DNA from: Hydractinia symbiolongicarpus
Lineage: Eukaryota; Cnidaria; Hydrozoa; Anthoathecata; Hydractiniidae
Length of the DNA: 64,000 bases
Direction: 5' to 3'
NCBI RefSeq assembly: GCF_029227915.1
Contig: NC_079876.1
Coordinates: 4,900,001 to 4,964,000, forward strand
Below the pieces are notes generated by a model that was given only the letters and a program-made list of their open reading frames with translations, was not told where the DNA came from and did not search any database. Below are positions 18,575-26,460 of this stretch, piece after piece. Both the position numbers and the translations under genes were made by a program. Within the stretch, counting starts at the first letter, position 1, and each line of letters begins with the position of its first letter.

Positions 18575-19855
18575 ATGGCGGACATTGATATTGATCCGTT
18601 TGGTGACCACGACCAACCCGACGAGGGTACCGATGACTCCACACCTCTGGTACCGAGGGAGCGCACGCGTGTGCAGATACACACACCTGATGAGGAGACA
18701 TCATTTGGTGGAGAAACCTCTCTGCGCTCCAGAGTTACCAGTGAGCTGGTTAAATCGCTCTATGAGAAGCTACTAACTATATATCCAAACGAGAACCCGA
18801 GCGTGATACATACCGATCTGTTTGAGTATCGCGGACATGACCTATATTACAAGGATAGTAACAAACCGCTGACAAGTGGCGGATCTCTAAGGACCGTCGG
18901 CACCATTGCGGATATACTGGGCAAGAACAGGCTGCGCAATTTGGGGTTTGATATACCGAAAGTTAGTATAACCCCCCGACAGGCCGCTAGGCTAAACAAA
19001 ATAGAAGGGAGACTACCGTCACCGGATAAAATAGAGAATGCGACCGATATAGAATTAGAAACCATGTCTGGAGATGTTTTGAACAGTGCGGAAGATTTAA
19101 TTTCATTGGTCAAACAACAATCTGTAGACCATGAAGCAACCCAGACCGGTGATTTATTTGAATATCCTATGCGTGAATTGCTAGGATTGGATAGATCATT
19201 GAGAAACATAAGAGGAAGTCTTCAGGATGAAGTTGCAAAAAAGGTTCAGCTCGAACAGCATATTGACAGAGAAAAAAACAAGTTGGAAGAGATGGAAAAC
19301 ACACCAAATATGACCGAGGAACAACAAAATGAAGCGAAAGAAAGGTTGAAAGGTTTGCAAAATGAGTTGAAAGGCCGGCAAGAGATTATCGATATTCTCA
19401 AAGGTAAACTTAACAGTCAAATAAAAAGCATCAGGGAGACGATTACCAAAGTACTTGACAAAGAAACTACATTGGGTGAAAAGATACGAACGCTATTCCG
19501 TGAGCAGGGTATCACCATCGTCAGTGTACTAACGGCATTTGGTATGGTTATCGGCCTTCTAGTTGAAACTTTGACACCAGGGGGTGGGGGGTCATCCACC
19601 GGTAATACAAAAAATCATGAGAAAACCGAAGGTGGTGCGAGGGAATGGATAAAGAACAAGCTGAACGCGCTGGGATCTCTCCTGGGTAGATTAGCCGGTG
19701 CCGCAGCCGCGTCCCTACCCGGTATAATTGGATCAATCGTATCGTGGATCCTAAATAGAGCAAAGGAAGCCGTCGGTTGGTTGAGTCAAAACCTGTGGGC
19801 TTTGATAGTTGGAATCGGAGGTCTGATATACACCTACATGGTTACAAAGCGTTAG
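18575..19855 (+). CDS. Conserved Polinton coiled-coil membrane protein, E1
   Basis: 426 aa. An acidic N-terminus (~1-45), a mixed region with a YEKLL...YP motif, a long charged coiled coil (~205-295), a hydrophobic segment (~313-333) ending in a Gly-rich hinge, an amphipathic Gly/Ala-rich stretch (~363-402) and a C-terminal membrane segment (~407-423). This layout, including the FREQGITI motif before the first hydrophobic segment, belongs to a protein family found in Polintons across animals. Its exact function is not established to my knowledge; membrane remodelling or attachment of the virion is plausible. It is intact here and frameshifted in E2. Confidence 0.85.
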   Translation: MADIDIDPFGDHDQPDEGTDDSTPLVPRERTRVQIHTPDEETSFGGETSLRSRVTSELVKSLYEKLLTIYPNENPSVIHTDLFEYRGHDLYYKDSNKPLTSGGSLRTVGTIADILGKNRLRNLGFDIPKVSITPRQAARLNKIEGRLPSPDKIENATDIELETMSGDVLNSAEDLISLVKQQSVDHEATQTGDLFEYPMRELLGLDRSLRNIRGSLQDEVAKKVQLEQHIDREKNKLEEMENTPNMTEEQQNEAKERLKGLQNELKGRQEIIDILKGKLNSQIKSIRETITKVLDKETTLGEKIRTLFREQGITIVSVLTAFGMVIGLLVETLTPGGGGSSTGNTKNHEKTEGGAREWIKNKLNALGSLLGRLAGAAAASLPGIIGSIVSWILNRAKEAVGWLSQNLWALIVGIGGLIYTYMVTKR

Positions 19856-19867
19856 CCATACTGAATA

Positions 19868-19892
19868 TATGTTACATGACACATGTAACATA
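19868..19892. terminator. 11-bp hairpin between convergent genes, E1
   Basis: TATGTTACATG (19868-19878) and CATGTAACATA (19882-19892) with a 3-base loop, 12 bp after the coiled-coil gene's stop and facing the end of the next minus-strand gene. It is conserved in E2 at 57854-57878. Confidence 0.68.
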
Positions 19893-19909
19893 ATACCCGC
19901 GGCATAGTA

Positions 19910-20316
19910 CTATTTTTCGAAATACCACACGGCACCCCCGACACCGATCATGCTTAGCGCGATAAATGCCAATTCCCGTTCATGCTGGCCATTGCTGGGT
20001 GTATAAAAGTCGCTCAATACGTGAGAGGTGATCCTCCAAATACTTTTTTATATTCCCGCATCGCGTCATCCAGCTCCGTAAATTTACCCTCGGCCTTCTT
20101 CTCAAGTCTGAGCTGCTTATTGATAAAGTCAACCCTCTCCTGTCTTTTACGTTGCCATATAACCTGAGCCTTTTGCAGCTGTTCTATGGCCAGATCATGC
20201 CGCTTCCGTTCCTTATCTATCCTATCCTTTGATAAACTTGAAAAGAGGTAGCTTGATCCGGTGAAGGCCAAAGCGTTCGCGAAGGCACCTCCCAACATCA
20301 TTGCAATTGAAGCCAT
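19910..20316 (-). pseudogene. Small coiled-coil membrane protein, broken by a 19-bp deletion, E1
   Basis: Compared with the 141-aa E2 homologue (57896-58321), E1 lacks 19 bp near 20018. The frame closes after about 100 residues (stop near 20014). The intact part has a hydrophobic N-terminus (~1-25) and a charged helix (~30-90). The lost C-terminal part, still present as DNA at 19910-20013, encodes a FYTPSNGQ motif and a terminal membrane segment in E2. The family is part of the conserved Polinton small-protein set. A truncated product lacking the second hydrophobic segment could still be made. Confidence 0.78.
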
Positions 20317-20346
20317 GTTTATATAATCCGGTATAATATAGTGGCG

Positions 20347-20490
20347 TTATTTTAATACGATAGCCTCGGAGTCTATGACATCAGAGTCGTCCATGACCTC
20401 GGTATCGATGTATTCCACCTTGGGTAAAATCCTCTCAACTTTCTTGCGCTGGCATAAAACCCAGACCAACCATTCCAGTATTCGCAACAT
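20347..20490 (-). CDS. Microprotein, 47 aa, E1
   Basis: Begins MLRILEWLVW, then a basic patch and an acidic Asp/Glu-rich tail ending IVLK. Its ATG overlaps the stop of the upstream 75-aa gene (TAATG). The E2 homologue (49 aa, 58352-58501) keeps the frame through several substitutions and a 6-bp insertion, which supports a real gene. The Trp-rich hydrophobic start could be a membrane-interacting helix. Function unknown. Confidence 0.65.
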   Translation of the reverse strand: MLRILEWLVWVLCQRKKVERILPKVEYIDTEVMDDSDVIDSEAIVLK

Positions 20491-20717
20491 TATATATTTA
20501 TAGTTTCAGGTATGATTTTTTGCTTAACTAGATATTCTCTTGTCATTTCACTTGCGGCGACTATGGCTACAAGCTTTCCGGTATCTTCCAGGTCAAACTT
20601 CTGAATTGAGGGTGGTGTCATTTTTAATACCTTTTTCCCGAGCATTGAATAGCCTACAGCGAAAACGCATACGACCGATGCTTTATAAATATCGTTGACT
20701 ATACTTTTCTTATCCAT
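20490..20717 (-). CDS. Small conserved Polinton membrane protein, 75 aa, E1
   Basis: A short polar start, then a hydrophobic segment (~12-28), a TPPSIQKFDLEDTGKL stretch and a C-terminal EYLVKQKIIPE motif. Small proteins of this layout recur in the virion-gene cluster of animal Polintons. It overlaps the 47-aa gene by one base (TAATG) and is nearly identical in E2. Probable virion or membrane component; role unknown. Confidence 0.75.
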   Translation of the reverse strand: MDKKSIVNDIYKASVVCVFAVGYSMLGKKVLKMTPPSIQKFDLEDTGKLVAIVAASEMTREYLVKQKIIPETINI

Positions 20718-20759
20718 GTCTTATATACTTCGAGATTATAATATTGCGATATTATCCCT

Positions 20760-21173
20760 TTATTCCATTTCAAGTTTACTCCTAGTTTTTCTGGCGTCCG
20801 ATGGAGCTCTCGGTGGGGTATCCTTCACCTTACTCTGCGAGGTGTTGTTCCTCATCACCACCAACGCTCCAATTAGTAGCATAACTATCACACCACCACC
20901 CATTATTGTGTAGTTCACTCCACCGTGTTTAGGGCCATCTATCACAGAATCCTCAATTACAATATCCTTAGGATCCTCCAACTGTGTCTGGGGTGCTGAG
21001 TGTGTCTGAGGTGCTGGCTGGGTTTGTGTCTGAGGTGCCGACTGTACCTCCGTCTGTGCCATGACCAATCTTTTATAATCCTCCCTCTTTTTACGGTTGT
21101 ATTCGGCCAGTCTCTTACCCGCCTCAACCTTTTTCGGGTTCTTCGTTGTCACCTGAACTGGAGTATCCGACAT
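20760..21173 (-). CDS. Single-pass membrane protein with Pro/Gln/Thr repeats, 137 aa, E1
   Basis: A basic N-terminal part (KNPKKVEAGKRLAEYNRKKR, ~9-28), a low-complexity Pro-Gln-Thr repeat (~45-66), an acidic stretch, one membrane segment (~90-107) and a basic C-tail. The Pro/Gln repeat is shorter and different in E2 (134 aa overall), as expected of a flexible linker. It overlaps the start side of the downstream end of 21124-21747 by 50 bp. Part of the Polinton small-protein cluster; function unknown. Confidence 0.75.
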   Translation of the reverse strand: MSDTPVQVTTKNPKKVEAGKRLAEYNRKKREDYKRLVMAQTEVQSAPQTQTQPAPQTHSAPQTQLEDPKDIVIEDSVIDGPKHGGVNYTIMGGGVIVMLLIGALVVMRNNTSQSKVKDTPPRAPSDARKTRSKLEME

Positions 21174-21747
21174 CTTTAGTATCCGTATCGATATTGTTTA
21201 AATTTTTTCCTGCGATATAATGCCTACCTGTTATTAAACCTACACTGATTGGTGATAGTAGTGATCCGAACTTATAATATAGATCACATGTGAACCTTTG
21301 GAGTGCCGAGTTTAGGAATGGATCATTCTCCAGGTCATCACTCAGAGCTTTTTGATTTTTTATACCGAGAGCTGTACAGGCGCCCATGGAGTACATGTGG
21401 ATTATTGACTGTCCCAAAGACTTTACCATTTGACCGGTTAGTTTAGCCTCGTATATGGTGAACAGTTTATCCACCTCATCATTCTTGAGCTTCTGGATCT
21501 CCGCCTCCGTATACATCTTACCAAGATATAACTTACTATTTCCGGTCAGCACACACTCGAGCAATTTTTGTCTCTTCCCATCATCCCGGGCATCCTGTTC
21601 ATCGATAAAAATTATGTTGCCAATTGCGTTTTCAGCCATTTTCAATAGCGATAGGTATTTTTTAATACAAAAAAGGCAAAAACTAACCAATACCAGCAAT
21701 AGCGCCACGGCTGTCACCAGTAATATGAAATTTATATATTCTATCAT
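21124..21747 (-). CDS. N-anchored conserved Polinton protein, 207 aa, E1
   Basis: An N-terminal membrane segment (~5-28) is followed by a soluble helical domain with the motifs GKMYTEAEIQKL, SMGACTALG, DPFLNSALQRFTCDLYYKFGS and ISVGLITGRHY (to ~180), then a polar tail. This family is recurrent in animal Polintons next to ATPase and capsid genes, so a virion or assembly role is likely (inference). The start is the ATG shared with E2. Its 3' end overlaps the 137-aa gene in another frame. Confidence 0.78.
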   Translation of the reverse strand: MIEYINFILLVTAVALLLVLVSFCLFCIKKYLSLLKMAENAIGNIIFIDEQDARDDGKRQKLLECVLTGNSKLYLGKMYTEAEIQKLKNDEVDKLFTIYEAKLTGQMVKSLGQSIIHMYSMGACTALGIKNQKALSDDLENDPFLNSALQRFTCDLYYKFGSLLSPISVGLITGRHYIAGKNLNNIDTDTKDVGYSSSGDNEEPEKG

Positions 21748-21782
21748 GGTACTACAGTACTATGCTGTAGTTTTCCTATAGA

Positions 21783-21807
21783 TTTGTTACAAGACTCTTG
21801 TAACAAA
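21783..21807. terminator. 11-bp hairpin downstream of the ATPase gene, E1
   Basis: TTTGTTACAAG (21783-21793) and CTTGTAACAAA (21797-21807) with loop act, 12 bp after the ATPase stop (minus strand) and upstream of the next minus-strand start at 21747. Conserved in E2 at 59788-59812. Confidence 0.68.
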
Positions 21808-21818
21808 AAATGTCCATT

Positions 21819-22430
21819 CTAGCAAATCACGTGAGTTCTTGGATGTTCCATCCTCATGACTAAATGTGTATATTTGCCATCTTTCAGCCTTTCCTTAACT
21901 GTCTGGATCTCCGACGATTCAATGACATCATTCTCTTCGTGGATGGTTGCGAGATCATGTCTGTCCTTCGGATACCACACATATAACATTTTTGCCTGCC
22001 TACGTAAGTTCTTCGGTATCGCGGTGTATGATTGTGTGAGTAGCCACATGGTGTGGTTTCGATGTCGACCGCTGATGGCCAGCTCCAGAAGCGGTTGCCT
22101 CTTTTTGTCCAGTTTCTCATCTGCGATTATATCGTCGATCAGGAATAATGTTTTGTATCCGGCACAGAAATCCGTCATCTTTTGAATCCATTCATACAAC
22201 ATACCTCTGGGCTCAATTAGAATCACATATCTATCCCTCCAGAACCAGTTACTCCCCATATATGTCTTGTTCCATCTTAATGTTGGACATATAATCACAA
22301 TGAAATCGAAGTGATCAAAGTATTCACTCTCCAGCAGTGTTACTACGCGTTTGGATTTTCCGCAGCCCGTTGGACCGACGAATAGTGCCGTGTGAGGATC
22401 TTTCATGTAGTCCATCCTAATATAGTACAT
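21819..22430 (-). CDS. FtsK/HerA-type genome-packaging ATPase, E1
   Basis: 203 aa from the first ATG; a longer frame begins with GTG at 22442. An alternative ATG at 22415 sits one base after the capsid stop (TAG-G-ATG) and may be the true start. Walker A GPTGCGKS (~19-26), Walker B LFLIDD (~95-100), a polar sensor motif WLLTQSY (~130-136) and a basic SGRHRNH segment (~121-127) that may hold the arginine finger. The A32-like/FtsK-HerA ATPases of Polintons and related viruses pump DNA into the capsid. It follows the major capsid gene directly, likely sharing regulation. Confidence 0.93.
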   Translation of the reverse strand: MYYIRMDYMKDPHTALFVGPTGCGKSKRVVTLLESEYFDHFDFIVIICPTLRWNKTYMGSNWFWRDRYVILIEPRGMLYEWIQKMTDFCAGYKTLFLIDDIIADEKLDKKRQPLLELAISGRHRNHTMWLLTQSYTAIPKNLRRQAKMLYVWYPKDRHDLATIHEENDVIESSEIQTVKERLKDGKYTHLVMRMEHPRTHVIC

Positions 22431-23736
22431 CCATAATTTCACCGTTTTGAATATTTAATTGAGCATCCATGATTAGATATATGTAGGCGTTTAAGGATCC
22501 CGCGGTTTCGGCCGTCTTTTCAACTTGCAGTGTGATGCCCTCGCTCGCATTTTCAATCCGTCGGCCGGTCCCGTGCAGTGAGTTTTCATCTATGGTTCTG
22601 AAATCCAGCCATAGAGCATATTTCGTGGTTAGGTAGTCCGCGACCTTCACATCATGTAGTTGCAGATGTTTCTGTATTTCACCGGCGTTACCATCCCTTT
22701 GTTTGCCCTCCGCGAAATACTTGCATATTTCACCATAATGCTCAAACGGTTGCATCCCCTGAGCGAAAAGTTGGTTAGGCTTACCCTCAACTATGGCGGA
22801 TACCTTTTTGATCTTAGGATTGTAGAACCTACCGGTATCTCGTTTGTAAGCTTTCTCTTCCTCAAACAGAACCAATATACCCTTCAGGGACTTGCACGGT
22901 GTATTGAACGACCAATTCCACGTTGTGTCTGACTTATCCACCCTAATTTGTCTATGTCTCAGAAACCTGTCATAGAGTACGGCCATGTTTTGGTATTCAT
23001 TTGAGATGAATCTGGCGAGTGTGGGTTGTGTCACAATCTCATATTCTAGAGATATGTTGGAGATTTTGTATTTAGCATCCGGCGCCGGTGCCGTGGCGGA
23101 ACCCGAAGGTTTGGTAGGTGTTGATAATACTACCCTGTCATAATTGTTGAATGTTATCTCATAACACAGCCTATTACCTAATCCGGCCTGATAATAAGGG
23201 ATCGTGCTATCCAACATTTCAAAATCTAGTGGTATGGTGAACTTGTTTTTGTATGCATCATAAATAGCTTTGTCCGCCACCTCCGATGCGTCTTTATCCG
23301 CAGCTCCAACTCTCAGTTTCATACAGTTTTCTGTACACCCTTCATCAAAGATGATACCTTGTCTTATTGCATTTCTTTTTTCGGACTTGGTTAGCCATAA
23401 ATCTCTGTAGCACCCGAAAAGATCAAAGTCATCAATGCTCAGAATCTCGGTACCCTCGAACTTGATAGCTAGCTTTTTAACAATTGCCCTCCCTATGTTA
23501 GAGACCAATGTTCTCTTCGTGTCGACTTTTGACTCGAGTTCAACGTCGAAACTTATTTTCGAAGTACCAGGAACAATGACATCATCGTTACCTAAATTAG
23601 GGAACCTAATCAGGAGTAACTGGTTCTGATCAATCTCACTCGGGTTGTGAGTGACAATTACTTTTTGATGCGTTCCTTTTACGCCATGTGCGATCCTAAG
23701 TGAACGTTCTGGGTTTAACTTTTTCCCGTATTCCAT
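22417..23736 (-). CDS. Major capsid protein (double jelly-roll), E1
   Basis: 439 aa. It is assigned as the Polinton double jelly-roll capsid protein from its position between ATPase and minor capsid, its length, and family-typical motifs: LNPERSLRI at the N-terminus, QLLLIRFPNLG (~40-50), VSNIGRAIVKKLAIKFEG (~79-96), DDFDLFGCYRDLWLTK (~102-117) and a C-terminal IYLIMDAQLNI strand. It would form trimeric capsomers of an icosahedral shell. It is strand-rich with no hydrophobic anchor. The ATG at 23736 is conserved in E2. It ends just upstream of, or overlaps, the ATPase start. Confidence 0.9.
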   Translation of the reverse strand: MEYGKKLNPERSLRIAHGVKGTHQKVIVTHNPSEIDQNQLLLIRFPNLGNDDVIVPGTSKISFDVELESKVDTKRTLVSNIGRAIVKKLAIKFEGTEILSIDDFDLFGCYRDLWLTKSEKRNAIRQGIIFDEGCTENCMKLRVGAADKDASEVADKAIYDAYKNKFTIPLDFEMLDSTIPYYQAGLGNRLCYEITFNNYDRVVLSTPTKPSGSATAPAPDAKYKISNISLEYEIVTQPTLARFISNEYQNMAVLYDRFLRHRQIRVDKSDTTWNWSFNTPCKSLKGILVLFEEEKAYKRDTGRFYNPKIKKVSAIVEGKPNQLFAQGMQPFEHYGEICKYFAEGKQRDGNAGEIQKHLQLHDVKVADYLTTKYALWLDFRTIDENSLHGTGRRIENASEGITLQVEKTAETAGSLNAYIYLIMDAQLNIQNGEIMDVLY

Positions 23737-23791
23737 GCTATTCCATATTACTTTTATTTTATTTTACTTTAATTCGGTTAATGCTACGGTA

Positions 23792-24355
23792 TCATCTGTA
23801 CGCCGTATCTCTTATGTGAATGGTAACTGTTGTCTTCATACCACCCCATAGCACCTTACCATCCTGACCTGTGACTCTCATGGTAAGTGATTGAAGTAAA
23901 CCTTTCTTTAGTTTCTTATATTGCGGATTTTTCGGTTCAATATATGTAAAATCACCACCATACTCGGATATATGATATGTCATCAGGTTGTTGCTATATT
24001 CACCATCTTTAAGATTTAACGAGTTATCCAATTCATTAAGATTAAAATGTAGTTCCGTTACACCCTCCATATTGAATATTTTACTCAACTTAGAGTTTCT
24101 AGCTAGTTGTGTTGATTTTATATCACCTCTCACGATTGAATTCAACTCCCTACCCGTGTAGTGCTGACCCTGTTGTAACCTAACCGTCGTAACTCCATCG
24201 GCCAAGGGTATATCTATTGGAGCTGTAGCTACATATGTGACATTATCTGAAAACGTCTCCACGATCGCAACCTCCTTTGTACCATGTGAATTGTCTATCG
24301 GTTGATACAAATAGATTTTCTTCTCGCTATTTACGTCCTTTTTTGTGATATACAT
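23792..24355 (-). CDS. Minor capsid (penton) protein, single jelly-roll, E1
   Basis: 187 aa, immediately upstream of the major capsid gene (55-bp gap), as in other Polintons. It is strand-rich without membrane segments. Visible motifs: KKIYLYQPIDNSHG near the N-terminus, RLQQGQHYTGRELNSIV (~59-75), HFNLNELDNSLNL (~103-115) and a C-terminal VTIHIRD. The penton assignment rests mainly on position, size and beta-rich character; it would occupy capsid five-fold vertices. It is intact in both elements. Confidence 0.8.
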   Translation of the reverse strand: MYITKKDVNSEKKIYLYQPIDNSHGTKEVAIVETFSDNVTYVATAPIDIPLADGVTTVRLQQGQHYTGRELNSIVRGDIKSTQLARNSKLSKIFNMEGVTELHFNLNELDNSLNLKDGEYSNNLMTYHISEYGGDFTYIEPKNPQYKKLKKGLLQSLTMRVTGQDGKVLWGGMKTTVTIHIRDTAYR

Positions 24356-24393
24356 TATTATATTAGAGATTGTGAATATATTTAAATCAAAGA
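24356..24393. promoter_or_regulatory. Compact divergent promoter (38 bp), minor capsid / virion protein, E1
   Basis: Contains tattatattag and atatatttaaat between divergent ATGs at 24355 (-) and 24394 (+). It resembles the spacer at 18534-18574 and is identical in E2 (62362-62399), consistent with a shared bidirectional promoter. Confidence 0.55.
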
Positions 24394-25575
24394 ATGGATG
24401 ACATTTTCAGATATAACCCGAATGCGGCATATAAGCCAAATGAGGGGCGGGATCTTCAAATATTGAGCGCTAGGGATCTGTACAAACAGGCCATTATTGT
24501 GTCTGAAAGTGGCTCTTTCCCCGCTTCCTTTCCTAATATTTTTACCAATTATGAACTTAGTCATAACGCGCAACGTATGAGAATTTGGAATGAGCAACCT
24601 TTTAGATTATGGCAAACCCAGCTAAATTTCGCCACTTGGTGCGCTTCAAGTGCCTGTGGGGTAAGTTCGGAACACCTGAAGGATGGTAGATCTATGGTCA
24701 GGTCAATATATCGTTTTCATGTGTATTATCACATTAGACGAATCATTAAGCGCCTACAGACACCTCTACCCTTTGAGGATAGCTTTAATCGATACGACAA
24801 TCCCTATTCAAATGAGGAGTTTTTAAAAATCTGCGGCGATTATGGAGTTGATCCCAACCCCATGAAATACAGGGGTCAGAACTTTTTCAGCTCATATCAA
24901 AAAAGACGTAAAAAATATCCAACTCCGGGGTTAAGTTATTTCACAAACGACTCCATGACGCGGTGGATTGTGGAAAAATCCGATGGATTTACAAAAACGG
25001 GCCTTGTGAAGATCTCGAGCAGTGTCAGGGCCTATGCATATCTTGTTCTTAGTTCTCAAGCCTCAGCGCGATCCTCCATCCTCGGTAATGATTCAAGTGC
25101 TCTGACCGCCCAAAAAGTTTTTATGAATAACCTTGAGGACATTGTTAACCGTAGGGTCGATATTCAGGAGGACATTAAACGTTATCAGGATACGTTAAAC
25201 TACGCTTCAAGTAAGGTTGATTATTCGGTTGGACAAGGTATTTATATGTTACCTAGTGACATGAATCTCAGAATTAAGACAGGGGTGGTGGGTTACAACA
25301 ACAAGATTTTGATATCGGGTGAAGATCTTACCATTGGTATCAATCGAAAGGTCAATGTTACCGAATCACATAAGATAACTAAAAAGAAGCCGGTAACACC
25401 CGATCATCCTGATATCCATCCTGATAAACACATTACCGTACACCACGTGGATACTACAGATAAACACATTACTGCACCTTACCACAAAGATACTCCTCCT
25501 ACACACGAAGATGAGAAGATCGGTCTTGTGATTGTTATGACAACGGGTTATTTCATATGGTATTTGTTTAGATAA
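24394..25575 (+). CDS. Conserved Polinton virion-associated protein with C-terminal anchor, 393 aa, E1
   Basis: A globular region (~1-320) carries family motifs FATWCASSACGVSSEHL (~79-95), SIYRFHVYYHIRRI (~104-117), MTRWIVEKS (~188-196), VRAYAYLVLSSQASARSSI (~211-229) and RRVDIQEDIKRYQDTL (~253-268). A His/Asp/Pro-rich stalk (~334-373) and a C-terminal membrane segment (~376-392) follow. It belongs to the large conserved Polinton protein next to the capsid genes, of undetermined function; a membrane-linked virion role is plausible. It is intact here and frameshifted in E2. Confidence 0.85.
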   Translation: MDDIFRYNPNAAYKPNEGRDLQILSARDLYKQAIIVSESGSFPASFPNIFTNYELSHNAQRMRIWNEQPFRLWQTQLNFATWCASSACGVSSEHLKDGRSMVRSIYRFHVYYHIRRIIKRLQTPLPFEDSFNRYDNPYSNEEFLKICGDYGVDPNPMKYRGQNFFSSYQKRRKKYPTPGLSYFTNDSMTRWIVEKSDGFTKTGLVKISSSVRAYAYLVLSSQASARSSILGNDSSALTAQKVFMNNLEDIVNRRVDIQEDIKRYQDTLNYASSKVDYSVGQGIYMLPSDMNLRIKTGVVGYNNKILISGEDLTIGINRKVNVTESHKITKKKPVTPDHPDIHPDKHITVHHVDTTDKHITAPYHKDTPPTHEDEKIGLVIVMTTGYFIWYLFR

Positions 25576-25830
25576 AGAATGACGTCAATTAAATGTCAAT
25601 CAAGCCAGAATAACAATAGAGAAACAATGCATTCCTTACATACCAAATATCCTTAGCAACGGCTACTTTCCTTTTGACTTTTTTCTTATGTAAACAACTT
25701 TCTGGTATGTAAAATATGTAAAATCCTATTGTTATAAGCGTTTGATTGACAGATGGTAGATAACAAAAACTGCTTGCGTGTTGTTATTTATAAAGTGGTA
25801 TAAAGAGATGTAATCGTGAATATAAACACA
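25576..25830. other. Non-coding spacer, E1
   Basis: 255 bp with a CRE-like tgacgtca at 25579-25586, imperfect inverted copies of ttacatacca/tggtatgtaa about 60 bp apart (near 25637 and 25703), and a TATA-like tataaag before the next gene. A short minus-strand open frame here has no ATG and is not called. Confidence 0.45.
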
Positions 25831-26166
25831 ATGGCTTTTCCAACAGTTGAAGAATTTGAACAAAACATAGAACAAGTCACTCCAATCATCAAGTGGAGAG
25901 AGCTGCCTAAAAACGATATTTACCTTGTTAAATATGTGAAAGAGATGGAAATATCAAGACCTGGTGCTCTTTCTGAAAAATCTATGTATGCGGAGGTTCA
26001 AGATAGAATGGGAAATAAATATAAGACATGGTTGCCCGCAAGACTTTGTGATGAATTAAAGGATTATAGTTTCAAGGGTGATGCCTTTGTCAGATCAAAT
26101 GGTCTCAAACAATCTCAAAATAATCATCAAAATCAATTCTTCAGTTATGACATTATGTGGCGCTAA
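25831..26166 (+). CDS. Small right-end accessory protein, 111 aa, E1 only
   Basis: Starts at the ATG giving MAFPTVEEF; the frame is open five codons further, but only from GTG. It is soluble with no membrane segment. A beta-rich pattern (IIKWRELPKNDIYLVKYVKE, a central YAEVQDRMGNKYKTWLP, then DAFVRSNGLKQ) looks like an OB-like or other small beta-barrel fold, possibly nucleic-acid binding; this is inference. It is preceded by a TATA-like motif (gtggtataaag) and followed by the ATCTTTAC hairpin. It is missing from E2, where about 400 bp are deleted. Not recognised by name. Confidence 0.65.
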   Translation: MAFPTVEEFEQNIEQVTPIIKWRELPKNDIYLVKYVKEMEISRPGALSEKSMYAEVQDRMGNKYKTWLPARLCDELKDYSFKGDAFVRSNGLKQSQNNHQNQFFSYDIMWR

Positions 26167-26185
26167 ACCTTGCAATGTTGCAATC

Positions 26186-26210
26186 ATCTTTACTTGTTTC
26201 TGGTAAAGAT
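26186..26210 (+). terminator. Hairpin ATCTTTAC/GTAAAGAT at the right end of E1
   Basis: 8-bp stem with loop ttgtttctg, 19 bp after the last gene and 2 bp before the terminal repeat. Same family as 16062-16086 and 63789-63813. Confidence 0.65.
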
Positions 26211-26212
26211 AA

Positions 26213-26454
26213 ACACACATAACACTATAAATTATAAGGCACGACAGATGAGGGTGGGTAGGGACCCATGGGGAGGGGAGGGGGCCCGGGGACACGGCGA
26301 GGGTTGGGGGGTTGGGGCGGATCCGGACATTCGTAGGTGCTAACGGATTTTATAGACTCTTCTATCGTTGATTTGACGTGGATGATCTATAATTTGACGT
26401 GGAGTGACACAGAATATATTAATCGCTGTCCTAGGATCCGCATTTTCCTATCTC
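26213..26454 (-). repeat. Right terminal inverted repeat of E1
   Basis: Inverted copy of 9380-9622, about 98 percent identical by eye. It includes a G-rich block at 26270-26320 (runs of G separated by one or two bases) and ends TCTC at the target duplication. Confidence 0.93.
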
Positions 26455-26460
26455 TCCATT
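26455..26460. repeat. Right target site duplication of E1 (tccatt)
   Basis: Matches 9374-9379, and the satellite continues in register from here. Confidence 0.92.

Larger units (their letters stand above)
9380..26454. mobile_element. Polinton/Maverick element E1, complete (17,075 bp)
   Basis: A self-synthesising DNA transposon (virus-like element) with AG...TC ends, ~242-bp inverted repeats and a 6-bp target duplication. Gene order from the left: protein-primed DNA polymerase B (-), RING protein (+), SAP protein (-), DDE integrase (+), RING protein (-), SAP protein (-), two paralogous membrane proteins (-), coiled-coil membrane protein (+), a run of small virion-type genes (-), packaging ATPase (-), major capsid (-), minor capsid (-), a large C-anchored virion protein (+) and a small right-end gene (+). 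All diagnostic Polinton genes are open except one small gene (19910-20316), which has a 19-bp deletion. No adenain-type protease gene was found. Base composition is clearly richer in GC than the flanking satellite. Confidence 0.96.

Noticed and set aside
22431-22442. ATPase start at 22442
   Set aside because: That codon is GTG, unlikely as a start in an animal; the first ATG is 22430.
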